A DNA stretch of 11,332 bases from CAYZIC01 sp964478335 (GCA_964478335.1 CAYZIC010000072.1:1-11332), one strand, 5' to 3'; numbered from the stretch's first letter, positions 1 to 7,528 are shown. Notes: generated by a model from the letters alone, not told the origin. A program made the numbers and translations.

Positions 1-1661
1 GCACGAGTCTTGAGCTTGTTGGCATAGCAGGCGAGCTTAAAGGCACAGAGGTCTGCGACGGAATAGATCTCCGCATAGAGGTCGCAGGTGCCGCCGACGC
101 GATAAAAGCTGTGACCATTTAAGGTGTAGCGCTCTTGCAACAAGATGGATTCGGGCAGCAGGGGCTTGAGAATGTCAAATGCAGGCACATGCTTGAGGGG
201 GAGCTGAGGTTTGTTTTTGTGAATCAAGGTGTGGATTTCATTGATGTCACCAGCACCTAAGAAAAGGAATAGGTCACCAGCTTGCCCTGAGGTGCAGAGG
301 TAGTGGTAGACCTCCTCGATGGTTTGCGCAAGAAGGATGCGTTTTTTAGGATCGTAAGCGCGGCAAGCGGCATAGAGGTCGTAGGCTTCGCCTCCAGGAA
401 TAAAAGATTCACTTGCGGCGTAGGTAGGCAAGAGGATGACCTCATCTGCATCTTGAAAGCTCGGAGGGAAGTCGAGCATGAATTTTTTGGTGCGCGAATA
501 GCGGTGGGGTTGGAAGACGACACGAAGGCGCTTTTTGGGCTGCATGGCTGCAATCGACATGGCTGCAGCTGTTTCGACGTGGTGGTGCGCATAGTCGATC
601 GCGATCTGTACGGGGCTGTCTTTGAGTACCCACTGGAAGCGACGTTTGGGTAATTCTCTGCAGGCTTGTGGGAGGAGGACTATCCACTCTCTAAGGGTGT
701 CAAGGTCGTCTTTTTTGGCGGTTAAAATGAGCGCACAAAATGCCCCTAGGGCGTTGAGGACGTTGTGCTGGCCAGGTACGGGGAGCGTAATGCGCCCGAG
801 GAGCTGGGTCTTGTAGCTAAGGGTAAAGCTCGTGGAGTCCGCTTGGCAATCGAGCTCGGTGGCGCGAAGCACCGCTTGCATGGAGAAGCCGTAGGTTAGG
901 AGCGGCCCCTTAAAGGTGGTCACGACGCGCATGGCGCGTTCATTTTCTGCGCAAACGGCGATTGCTTCGCGGGTATTGGAGATTGCCGCTTGGAAACAGT
1001 CCTCGAGATCTTGCTCAGACTTAAAGTGGTCGACGTGATCTAAGTCGATATTGGTTAAAATGGTGATTGCGGGCTTTTCCAATGCCAGTGAGCCGTCACT
1101 TTCATCACTCTCTGCGACGCCAAGATAGTGAGAGGCTTCCTCTGGAGAAAGCTCCGGAATGGGCTTGATTGATAGGAGCGGGCCTGCGGAGGTGCCCAGG
1201 TGGTCGGTTTTGCCGCCCAGACACCAGAGTGGGTCGAGGCCAGAGAGTTGGAGTAGATGGGTGGTGAAACAGCTGGTGGTCGTTTTGCCATGGGTACCAC
1301 AAACCGCAACCGATCGAATGGCATTGACCCAAGCCGCAAGTGCTTGTCCTCGAGAAACGGTCAGGATGCCTTGGTTGCGAGCGGCGACTAATTCTGGATG
1401 ATTGTCCGGGATTGCCGCACTGTAGACGACCACATCGGTGTCTGGGGTGAGGTGGTCTACGGAGTGCCCCTGGTAGAGAGGGATCTTTTGGCGCTTGAGG
1501 AATTGTTCCATCGCAGGGTGGACATGGGTATCGCAACCGGAGACGTGCCACCCGCGTAAATGAAAGATCCAGGAGATGCCAGAGGCGCCTGCGCCACAGA
1601 TGCCCAACACGTGCACCTTGCCAGGCTTGCGATAAAAGAGTGAGTTGTAGGTGTGAGTCAT
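1..1661 (-). CDS. murC-murB: MurC-MurB fusion, partial at left edge
   Basis: Cytoplasmic peptidoglycan precursor enzyme. The MurC part joins L-alanine to UDP-N-acetylmuramate using ATP; a MurB part would reduce UDP-GlcNAc-enolpyruvate to UDP-MurNAc, the preceding step. The frame is open for 553 codons from ATG 1661 and leaves the window without a stop. MurC motifs in order: Rossmann GICGAGASGIS (20-30), P-loop GTHGKTTT (122-129), AESDESDGS (183-191), TNIDLDHVDH (203-212), PGQHNVLNAL (296-305), IDYAHHHVE (355-363), QPHRYSR (384-390) and GAGDI (469-473). The usual DDYAHHPTE is altered at two positions. After a linker (about 480-508), residues 509-553 match the start of MurB, including FYRVGG (519-524) of the FAD-binding domain. 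The start follows AAGGA by 7 bases and lies 22 bases after trkH. MurC is certain; the fusion rests on about 45 residues. Confidence 0.9.
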   Translation of the reverse strand, partial: MTHTYNSLFYRKPGKVHVLGICGAGASGISWIFHLRGWHVSGCDTHVHPAMEQFLKRQKIPLYQGHSVDHLTPDTDVVVYSAAIPDNHPELVAARNQGILTVSRGQALAAWVNAIRSVAVCGTHGKTTTSCFTTHLLQLSGLDPLWCLGGKTDHLGTSAGPLLSIKPIPELSPEEASHYLGVAESDESDGSLALEKPAITILTNIDLDHVDHFKSEQDLEDCFQAAISNTREAIAVCAENERAMRVVTTFKGPLLTYGFSMQAVLRATELDCQADSTSFTLSYKTQLLGRITLPVPGQHNVLNALGAFCALILTAKKDDLDTLREWIVLLPQACRELPKRRFQWVLKDSPVQIAIDYAHHHVETAAAMSIAAMQPKKRLRVVFQPHRYSRTKKFMLDFPPSFQDADEVILLPTYAASESFIPGGEAYDLYAACRAYDPKKRILLAQTIEEVYHYLCTSGQAGDLFLFLGAGDINEIHTLIHKNKPQLPLKHVPAFDILKPLLPESILLQERYTLNGHSFYRVGGTCDLYAEIYSVADLCAFKLACYANKLKTR

Positions 1662-1683
1662 GGTGAGTCCTTTGCCGGAGTTA

Positions 1684-3285
1684 TTAACCGACGTTGATGT
1701 TTTCTTCTGGATAGCGGATCGTGGTTTGGATCTTTTGCGCACCAATGATTAGGGCGATCGTAATTGGACCTAGGCGCCCGATAAACATTGCCGTCGTAAT
1801 GACGCACCGGCCAAAGTAGGTCAAGAGGGTGGTGTTATCGATGGATAAACCGACGGTGCCATAGGCGGAGATGACCTCAAAGAGCAACCCGATGCCTCCC
1901 TTTTGAATGATCGCCTGCTCTGTTAAGAGCAGGGCAAAGTAGGTCAAAAAGACCATCATTAAATAGAGCGAAAAGATCACGGTTGCTTCACGGACCACGG
2001 TAAATGGAAGTGTGCGCTTGCCCGTTTCGGTCTCTTGCCTACCGCGAATCATGGCACGGGTGGTGAGACAGAGCACGACTACGGTCGTCGTCTTAATGCC
2101 TCCAGCCATTGAGCCAGGGGAGCCACCGATGAGCATTAGTACACTCGTCACAAAGTTGCCAGCCTGTGAGATCTCGCTCATGGGCACAGCATTAAAGCCC
2201 GCTGTCCTAGGGGAGATCGCATGAAAGAGACTGATGTAGAGGCGTCGACCTACGTCAGACACGAGGGTCTTGAGTGAGTCCCAATCCCAGTGGGTCACAG
2301 AGTCCCACCACTTGGGCAATTCTAGGGTCTTGGCTGGGGCGAGGACACCATCCCACTCGAAAATCGCAAAGAATAGCGTGCCGATCACGAGTAACCAAAA
2401 GGTCGTGCGTAAGACAATCTTGGTGTGCAAAGAGGTCCGGCCGCGGGTTGTCCAGTTTCGACTCCACCATTTGATTTGAAAGAGGTTACTCAAGACCAAG
2501 AAGCCCAATCCTCCCAAAACAATCAAGCCGCCAACCGTGAGCAGGTAGCAGGGGTCGTTGACAAAGCCCATCAAGTTGTCATTGTGCAGGGAAAGTCCCG
2601 CATTACAAAAGGCACTAATCGCATGAAATGTCGCATACCAAAGCGCATCTGCGACCTCGTAGCCGTAGTGAAAGTGGTAGCGCCAATAGAGCAATGCAAT
2701 GCCGATAGACTCAAAGGCTAGCACATAGCGAACCGTTTTGAGGACGATGGTGTGAGCCGTTTCGCGGCTTTTGGTGCCAAAGGTCAGCATCATGGCTGTT
2801 TCATCGTGCGTGGAGAGGCGTAGCCCAGTAATCATGATGAAAAATGACCCCAGCGTCATGATGCCAATACCACCGAGCTGCACCATGATTAAGAGAATAA
2901 TCTGGCCGAAAAAGGTATAGTGATCAGCGAGGGAAAAGACCGATAGCCCCGTTACACAGGCGGCGCTCGTGCCCATAAAGGCATTGTCGACAATGCTAGT
3001 AAAGATGCTCCGACCTGACCACCCATTAATGGGATCGATCCACGCCCAAGTGCCAGATGCCTGAGCCCATGGCGTCAAGAGTAAGAGGACGCCTATGAGG
3101 ATGAGTAAAAAGAAGCTCCCTCCGAGAAGCACACGTGGGCGAATACCTCTCGTCTTTTTGGGGGTGCGGTGGATCTGGCCTTCTTGCTTGGTTGGGGAAA
3201 AGATGTGGCAGATCTTAGCAAGTGGACTGCACTCAATATCATCGCCCAAAGCAAGTCGGGGATCCTGAGATTTAATGGCTTCCAT
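1684..3285 (-). CDS. trkH: TrkH/KtrB-family potassium uptake membrane subunit
   Basis: Inner-membrane K+ translocating subunit of 533 residues. Four pore-loop repeats are visible, each keeping its filter glycine: TSAACVTGLS (106-115), SAFCNAGLS (224-232), SPRTAGFN (358-365) and SAYGTVGLS (473-481). The family hallmark GGSPGSMAGGIKTTT is at 387-401. Hydrophobic helices flank each loop. The family normally works with a cytoplasmic TrkA/KtrA nucleotide-binding subunit; none is encoded here. The hydrophilic N terminus of about 50 residues before the first helix (about 51-71) seems longer than usual. The start is supported by GGAG 7 bases upstream, and no other Met occurs before residue 104. It overlaps the end of lolD by 14 bases, so translational coupling is likely. 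TrkH versus KtrB cannot be settled from sequence by eye. Confidence 0.93.
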   Translation of the reverse strand: MEAIKSQDPRLALGDDIECSPLAKICHIFSPTKQEGQIHRTPKKTRGIRPRVLLGGSFFLLILIGVLLLLTPWAQASGTWAWIDPINGWSGRSIFTSIVDNAFMGTSAACVTGLSVFSLADHYTFFGQIILLIMVQLGGIGIMTLGSFFIMITGLRLSTHDETAMMLTFGTKSRETAHTIVLKTVRYVLAFESIGIALLYWRYHFHYGYEVADALWYATFHAISAFCNAGLSLHNDNLMGFVNDPCYLLTVGGLIVLGGLGFLVLSNLFQIKWWSRNWTTRGRTSLHTKIVLRTTFWLLVIGTLFFAIFEWDGVLAPAKTLELPKWWDSVTHWDWDSLKTLVSDVGRRLYISLFHAISPRTAGFNAVPMSEISQAGNFVTSVLMLIGGSPGSMAGGIKTTTVVVLCLTTRAMIRGRQETETGKRTLPFTVVREATVIFSLYLMMVFLTYFALLLTEQAIIQKGGIGLLFEVISAYGTVGLSIDNTTLLTYFGRCVITTAMFIGRLGPITIALIIGAQKIQTTIRYPEENINVG

Positions 3286-3973
3286 GGGGAGTCTCCTCGG
3301 TGGGGGGGGCGATGAGCTTACCCTGATCGAGGGTCAAGGCTCGCTGACAGATCGCGGCCGTTTGGGGCGAGTGGGTTACCATCACCACGGTACGCTTGTC
3401 TGAACCCGAAAGATCCAAGAGTAGCTTGAGAATTTGCGAGCCCGTCATGTAGTCCAAGTTACCCGTTGGCTCATCGGCCAAAATCAACGGTGGATTATTG
3501 ATCAAGGCGCGCGCAATCGCCGCGCGTTGCTGTTCGCCGCCAGAGAGCTCTTGAGGACGGTGGTTGAGACGATGCGCAAGGCCCACTTGCGTCAAAAGCT
3601 CGATGGCTCGTTCGCGCATGACCCGCTTGTTGACCTTGCCCAGCGCCATCGCCGGTAGCATCACATTCTCCACGATATTCATCTCTGGGAGTAGGTGGTA
3701 TGCTTGAAAGACAAACCCGATCTTCGCTGCGCGTAGTTGGGCCCTTTTACGAGAGGAGAGACGATAGATGTCCTCTCCATCGATGAGGACTTGGCCTTGT
3801 TGGGGACGATCTAGTGCCCCCAATACATGCAAGAGCGTGCTCTTGCCCGCACCACTGCGACCAATGATTGCCACTGTCTCACCAGCCAATAGGTGCAGCG
3901 ACGCATCCGTCAAGACATCCACTCGCTTGTGAGGCAACTGGTAAGACTTAGAGAGATTGATTGCTTGTAGCAT
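3272..3973 (-). CDS. lolD: LolD-type ABC transporter ATPase
   Basis: Cytoplasmic ATPase of the LolCDE/MacB class (233 residues, normal for LolD), which powers release of lipoproteins from the inner membrane to the LolA carrier. Motifs seen: Walker A GRSGAGKST (38-46), Q-loop FVFQ ending at Q90, signature LSGGEQQR (143-150), Walker B LILADEP (163-169), D-loop GNLD (171-174) and H-loop H201. The start ATG follows AAGGA by about 8 bases and lies 3 bases after the stop of the permease gene, so the two are co-transcribed. The tail after residue 220 is short and runs through an 8-C tract. LolD is favoured over other MacB-like ATPases because the partner permease has the LolC/E form. Confidence 0.9.
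   Translation of the reverse strand: MLQAINLSKSYQLPHKRVDVLTDASLHLLAGETVAIIGRSGAGKSTLLHVLGALDRPQQGQVLIDGEDIYRLSSRKRAQLRAAKIGFVFQAYHLLPEMNIVENVMLPAMALGKVNKRVMRERAIELLTQVGLAHRLNHRPQELSGGEQQRAAIARALINNPPLILADEPTGNLDYMTGSQILKLLLDLSGSDKRTVVMVTHSPQTAAICQRALTLDQGKLIAPPTEETPHGSH
3286..3300 (-). promoter_or_regulatory. Ribosome binding site of trkH inside lolD
   Basis: On the minus strand GAGGAG lies just upstream of ATG 3285, within the last codons of lolD. It supports the long N-terminal form of TrkH and means ribosomes finishing lolD pass directly over the trkH start, as in coupled translation. Confidence 0.6.
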
Positions 3974-3976
3974 GGT

Positions 3977-5197
3977 TTATTCCTTTCTCAGTGCTGCCAC
4001 GGGATCCATTGCGGCTGCCCGCCACGCTGGAATAAAGCTCGCCAACGTACAAAATAGCACGACCAACCCCGCCACCTGACAGACCTCAAGCGGCGACACA
4101 TGCCAAGGTAGTTGCGAGAGACCGTAGATCTCCTTGGGAAAGACCTCCAGTCCAAAATAGCCCAGTCCAGCAATGATATGCTGCAAGTTGAACAAGACCA
4201 AAAAGGCCAACCCCACACCCAAGATCGTCCCAATCACACATTGGATCCATCCATACAGCACAAAGGTCATCATCAGCTGACGCGTAGAAAAGCCCAACGC
4301 CTTGAGTAGGCCAATCTCGCCTGTCTTTTGCACAGACATCACGATCAGCGTATTTACCACACAAAAGACCGCCACTACACTGATAAACATCAGCAAGAGC
4401 ATCATCATGTTTTTTTCTGTCGCCAGCGCATTAAAGAGCGTCGCATCCACCTCCTGCCACGTACGCAAACGCACATGGTTGCCTAGGCGACGTTGCAATT
4501 CCATGAGGATCGGCCCAAAGCTCGACCGATTTTGAGGCTCTGCAACCTTGATGACAATGTTATTCGCACCCCGATCCAAACCCGCCAAATCACGCCCAAC
4601 ATCGAGCGAGACAAAGGCAAACTCCGAATCAAAGTCCGCCCGCCCCGTATCGTAGATCCCCGTGATCTTGAGTCGCTCTGGGAAATAGACCTCATCCTGC
4701 TCAATCAAGTTCATTGGAGAATAGAGGTGTAGCTCATCTCCCACGCGACAGCCCAAAGAGCGCGCCATATCGACACCAATCACCACATAATCGCCAGAGA
4801 GCTTAAATTCACCTGCTGCCAGAGACAATGGCATTAACTTTTGTGCGCGCGCTGCATCCGTGCCGATCACAATTGGTGCTAAAATGCGATTCTCATGCTC
4901 GACCAATACGCGCGTCTCCACCGTCGGAGAAGCCGCCACGACCCCTGGAATTGCATCCGCTTGCTCACAGAGTAGCTCCTCATGCAAGAGTGGCCCCATG
5001 CGACCGCTTGCGATGATATGTGGCTTAAATGATAGAATCTTATTCTCCCAAGTCTCGCCAAAACCAGTAAAGACCGCCCGCACGATAATGACTATCGCCA
5101 CGCCAAGCATGACCCCCAAAACGGAGAGCAACGTAATCGTCGACGTGACGGCGCGCTTAGGCTTGAGATATTTGAGTGCTAAAAAAAGTGAAAACAT
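3977..5197 (-). CDS. lolC: LolC/LolE-family lipoprotein-releasing permease
   Basis: Inner-membrane subunit of the lipoprotein release ABC transporter, 406 residues. Layout: short cytoplasmic N terminus, TM1 (about 20-42), large periplasmic MacB_PCD-like domain (about 43-262), TM2 (265-288), cytoplasmic coupling segment KTGEIGLLKALGFS (291-304), TM3 (about 312-335), TM4 (about 374-395), and the typical tail PAWRAAAMDPVAALR (390-404). I chose ATG 5197 because the protein then begins MFSLFLALKYLKPK, as in relatives, and GGTGG lies 6 bases upstream; ATG 5200 and GTG 5227 are in-frame alternatives. It is the first gene of the operon, 3 bases before lolD. Only one permease gene is present, so the complex may use two identical subunits, or the second lies elsewhere. 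LolC and LolE cannot be told apart here. Confidence 0.88.
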   Translation of the reverse strand: MFSLFLALKYLKPKRAVTSTITLLSVLGVMLGVAIVIIVRAVFTGFGETWENKILSFKPHIIASGRMGPLLHEELLCEQADAIPGVVAASPTVETRVLVEHENRILAPIVIGTDAARAQKLMPLSLAAGEFKLSGDYVVIGVDMARSLGCRVGDELHLYSPMNLIEQDEVYFPERLKITGIYDTGRADFDSEFAFVSLDVGRDLAGLDRGANNIVIKVAEPQNRSSFGPILMELQRRLGNHVRLRTWQEVDATLFNALATEKNMMMLLLMFISVVAVFCVVNTLIVMSVQKTGEIGLLKALGFSTRQLMMTFVLYGWIQCVIGTILGVGLAFLVLFNLQHIIAGLGYFGLEVFPKEIYGLSQLPWHVSPLEVCQVAGLVVLFCTLASFIPAWRAAAMDPVAALRKE

Positions 5198-5271
5198 CAT
5201 TCCCCACCATTCTAAATAAAAAAACACTTAGAGGCTGACAAAACATTATCCCTCTAATAAATATGCCCCAC

Positions 5272-5300
5272 AGTATAGCACGAAACCCCTAAATAGACAA
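5272..5300 (-). promoter_or_regulatory. Sigma70-like promoter of the lolC-lolD-trkH-murC operon
   Basis: Read on the minus strand: -35 TTGTCT (5295-5300), a 17-base spacer, -10 TATACT (5272-5277). The -10 differs from consensus at one position. The predicted transcription start near 5265 leaves a leader of about 65-70 bases before ATG 5197. Confidence 0.65.
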
Positions 5301-5368
5301 GAACAAAGTCTGTAAAAGCCCCTATCGATTGAACGAATCCTGAGGCTTTCGCGCAAGTAAAGAATGTC

Positions 5369-5385
5369 ATGAGCGAGTCGCTCAT
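5369..5385. other. Perfect inverted repeat between transcription units
   Basis: ATGAGCG / CGCTCAT arms of 7 bases around a 3-base loop, just after the stop of the broken gene (5394) and before the lolC promoter. On the minus strand it is followed by ATTCTTTACTT, not a clean T-run, so it could be a weak terminator or an operator. Confidence 0.4.
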
Positions 5386-5393
5386 CCCCCTGG

Positions 5394-5846
5394 CTAGTCT
5401 AGGAGACTGAGTAGGCTCTCCTTGGATAGGGTCGGGGTGTCTGTGTCGGCTAAGATGTCGTTGGCAAGTGCTTGCTTATCTTGGTGGAGCCATCTCTCTC
5501 CCAGTGTGTCTGGCTGTCAAGGCGATCAAAGATGTCCAGCTCTGTAATGGTGGGGGCGTAGTAGGCGCAAATGAGCGTCGGTATATGCCAGTTGGGAAAG
5601 AGGTATTCGTCGCGGAATTCTCCAAAGGACACGCCGTGGTAGTAAAGGCTTGACGTGGTCAGGTGTAGGGGATTGTCGTACGATTCACGATGAGAAAGAT
5701 CCTTGACGCGAGCGAAGACTTGATTCTCGCATTCATAATAGCGCTGAAATGCCACCATGATGCACGAGAGCTCGCGGTAGCTGATCGAGCTGGATACCTT
5801 GGGTGAATTGTTGCTCGGTAAGTAAGACGGGTGAATCAATGCTCAT
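5394..5846 (-). pseudogene. Unrecognised short gene with two frame breaks
   Basis: I do not recognise the family. A proper start exists: ATG 5846 with GGAG 7 bases upstream and a promoter before it. From there the frame reads MSIDSPVLLTEQQFTQGIQL and ends at TGA after 37 codons. The next frame (+1) is open through the middle to a TAG at 5450 and includes FQRYYECENQVFARVKD and YYHGVSFGEFRDEYLFPNWH. From about 5516 the first frame resumes as QPDTLGERWLHQDKQAL and ends with KESLLSLLD and TAG at 5394. Joined through a +1 and a -1 shift, the product would be about 150 soluble, acidic-tailed residues without membrane segments. Two opposite indels suggest a decaying gene or sequencing errors; programmed shifting is possible but no known slippery site is clear. 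A shorter intact ORF from TTG 5839 to 5450 (129 residues) is the alternative. Confidence 0.5.
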
Positions 5847-5853
5847 CGTGAAA

Positions 5854-5857
5854 CTCC
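5854..5857 (-). promoter_or_regulatory. Ribosome binding site fixing the start of the broken gene
   Basis: GGAG on the minus strand, 7 bases before ATG 5846. It favours that start over the TTG at 5839, which opens a different frame, and so is part of the case that the frame is broken downstream. Confidence 0.55.
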
Positions 5858-5893
5858 AAAAAAAGGAATCGTGTGCGGAGAAATAATAACCAT

Positions 5894-5923
5894 ACTATAA
5901 ACGATTAAAACCGCATTCGTCAA
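5894..5923 (-). promoter_or_regulatory. Sigma70-like promoter of the broken gene
   Basis: Read on the minus strand: -35 TTGACG (5918-5923), an 18-base spacer, -10 TATAGT (5894-5899). The predicted leader is about 40 bases to ATG 5846. Confidence 0.6.
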
Positions 5924-6009
5924 GGCGTTTTAGTCTGCGTACTCAATAAATCGTAACGGTCCGCGAGAAGCATGACTGGCTTCCTCTGAGCCTCCCCTGT
6001 ATGACGACC

Positions 6010-6170
6010 AATTGGGTTGCAAGGCATTCACTAATTGGGTTACTACCCATTTGCCAATTGTGTTACTACCCATTCGCCAATTGGGTTACTACCCATTCGC
6101 TAATTGGATTACTAGCCATTCGCTAATTGGGTTACTACCTATTTTACTTTGGGTTACGACCCATTTGGTC
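6010..6170. repeat. Seven-copy 23-bp tandem repeat array
   Basis: Units begin at 6010, 6033, 6056, 6079, 6102, 6125 and 6148, each exactly 23 bases with no spacers. Units 2-5 are the most alike; units 1, 6 and 7 are diverged at their edges or throughout. The shared core is GGGTTACTACCC, an inverted repeat of GGGT and ACCC around a 4-base loop, extendable by flanking AAT/ATT with one bulged base. The unit length is not a multiple of three, so it is not a coding repeat. It lies about 85 bases upstream of a promoter and downstream of the fadL terminator. Iteron-like or operator arrays and selfish repeats are the candidate explanations. Confidence 0.9.
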
Positions 6171-6182
6171 GAGCCTTAGGCA

Positions 6183-6223
6183 AGGGTAAAAGAAAGGCAC
6201 CCTCGATGTGAGGATGCCTTTCT
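6183..6223 (-). terminator. Intrinsic terminator of fadL
   Basis: 14-base arms AGAAAGGCACCCTC (6191-6204) and GAGGATGCCTTTCT (6210-6223) pair with one mismatch around a 5-base loop. On the minus strand the hairpin is followed by TTTACCC, so the exit reads TTTCTTTTACCC. It sits 25 bases past the fadL stop codon. Confidence 0.85.
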
Positions 6224-6247
6224 GTGGTGAATGAGATCTGTCTTAGC

Positions 6248-7528
6248 TTAGAAGGCGAAGTTGATCGATGCGCTCACAATGTGGGAGTAAGCCTTGTCGC
6301 ACTTGAAGTTGGCCTTGTCTCCCCCGTGAGGGATCGTTTCGGCAGTACCCTTACCATTGACCATCATCAAGAAGTTGTAGCCAAAGTTGTAGGTGATCTT
6401 GCCGGTGGTGTAGCTGACACCTGCGCCCAAAATGTGGCGGTCGCCTGGAGGAATCAAGAAGTCGGCGTTGTCCTTGTCATTGGGGGCCATGTCAAAGACG
6501 TAGCTACCTTGGACTGCCCAGTTTTCGTTGAGCTTGTATTCGGTACCAAAGCCCAAACGGTAGACGTTGCTCCAGTTCTTAGGTGAGGTAACGGGCTTAC
6601 CTTGGCTGATAGCAAAGTTGGGATCGTCAAAGACGAGGGTGAGGGCATCAAAGCTAGACCATTCCGTCCAAGTCAATGCGGTGCCCACAGACCAATTATC
6701 GGAGATTGCCCAGTTGAGACCAGCGGTTAAGGACTGAGGCAAGGTGATCTTACCATTTCCGTCAGACTCTGTGGATAAACCTGTGACCCCTGCGACACCT
6801 TCGATGGGGCCGCTCACTTGGCCTTTGCCGTGGAGCTTGTGCTCGACCTTAGAACGGTAAACCAAGCCGAAGTCCAAATCATCGGTGATGGCGTAGTTCA
6901 AACCGAGGTAGTAGCCCAAGGAGATATCGTCGGCATTGACCTTAAACTTGCTGTCGCCCGGAAACGCAGGATGTGCGGTCGGCAACGCACGGCCGTGGGT
7001 AAACTTGATGTACATGACGCGCAAGCCTGCGCCGAGGGAGAGCTTGTCATTGACCTTGTAAGCGATCGTGGGGCTAAAGGTCATCGTTTCGAGCTTGGTG
7101 TAGAGGGCGTTGTAGCGACCAACGTATTGGAATGGATCATACTCGGTGCCCAAGCCGTATTCGGTATAGTTGCCCAAGCCGATCCAGATGTCGTCGGTCA
7201 ATTGATGGCTGATAAAGCCTGCAGGGACGACGAAGTATTGCTTGTCAAGATCAGCCTTGCCAGCTTGTGAGATACCATTTTCACCGCGTTGGATGTTCAT
7301 TTTGCCGCGAGGGGCGATGACGTGGGTGCCGAGCGAGAGGGTGGTGCCTTCAACCTGGGTTTGGTTGGCGGGGTTGAAGTAGACGGCGGAGGCATCGCCA
7401 GTGCGGCCGACGAGTGCGCCGCCCATCGCGGTACCGCGGCTGGTGACTTCGTAAATGCCGAAGCCTGCTGCAAATGTGGAGGTCGTTGCGCCTAAAATGA
7501 GGGCGGCAAGAAGTGTGCTCTTTTTCAT
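6248..7528 (-). CDS. fadL: FadL/OmpP1/TodX-family outer-membrane porin
   Basis: Outer-membrane beta-barrel of the FadL class, which admits long-chain fatty acids or other hydrophobic molecules. The 426-residue product starts MKKSTLLAALILGATTSTFA, a clear signal peptide with cleavage at about residue 20, and the mature protein begins AGFGIYEV, the family's typical N terminus that forms the hatch. A conserved FNPAN lies at 51-55. Alternating beta-strand stretches fill the rest, and the chain ends NFAF, with the C-terminal Phe expected for BAM-dependent insertion. ATG 7528 has AAAGG 7 bases upstream. The frame stays open to 7624, but that extension has no signal-peptide logic and overlaps the promoter. 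It is a single-gene unit with its own promoter and terminator. The substrate is not determinable from sequence. Confidence 0.92.
   Translation of the reverse strand: MKKSTLLAALILGATTSTFAAGFGIYEVTSRGTAMGGALVGRTGDASAVYFNPANQTQVEGTTLSLGTHVIAPRGKMNIQRGENGISQAGKADLDKQYFVVPAGFISHQLTDDIWIGLGNYTEYGLGTEYDPFQYVGRYNALYTKLETMTFSPTIAYKVNDKLSLGAGLRVMYIKFTHGRALPTAHPAFPGDSKFKVNADDISLGYYLGLNYAITDDLDFGLVYRSKVEHKLHGKGQVSGPIEGVAGVTGLSTESDGNGKITLPQSLTAGLNWAISDNWSVGTALTWTEWSSFDALTLVFDDPNFAISQGKPVTSPKNWSNVYRLGFGTEYKLNENWAVQGSYVFDMAPNDKDNADFLIPPGDRHILGAGVSYTTGKITYNFGYNFLMMVNGKGTAETIPHGGDKANFKCDKAYSHIVSASINFAF

Larger units (their letters stand above)
5847..6247. other. Non-coding stretch of about 400 bases between fadL and the broken gene
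   Basis: No coding frame is supported. From right to left it holds the fadL terminator (6183-6223), the 23-bp tandem repeat array (6010-6170), roughly 85 bases where I see nothing, and the promoter and leader of the broken gene. Confidence 0.7.

Noticed and set aside
1105..1551. 148-codon minus-strand ORF inside murC
   Set aside because: Wrong-frame shadow; the MurC motifs lie in the other frame throughout.
5200..5227. GTG 5227 (longer LolC N terminus)
   Set aside because: The added residues are not typical of the family, and the ribosome site lies inside them, next to ATG 5200/5197.
5468..5653. Plus-strand ORF opposite the broken gene
   Set aside because: Short, with no ribosome site, and opposite a minus-strand unit with its own promoter and start.
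6010..6170. Possible CRISPR array
   Set aside because: The 23-bp units abut directly with no spacers, and no cas genes are present.
6818..7270. 150-codon plus-strand ORF inside fadL
   Set aside because: Antisense shadow of a well supported gene, with no ribosome site or recognisable protein.
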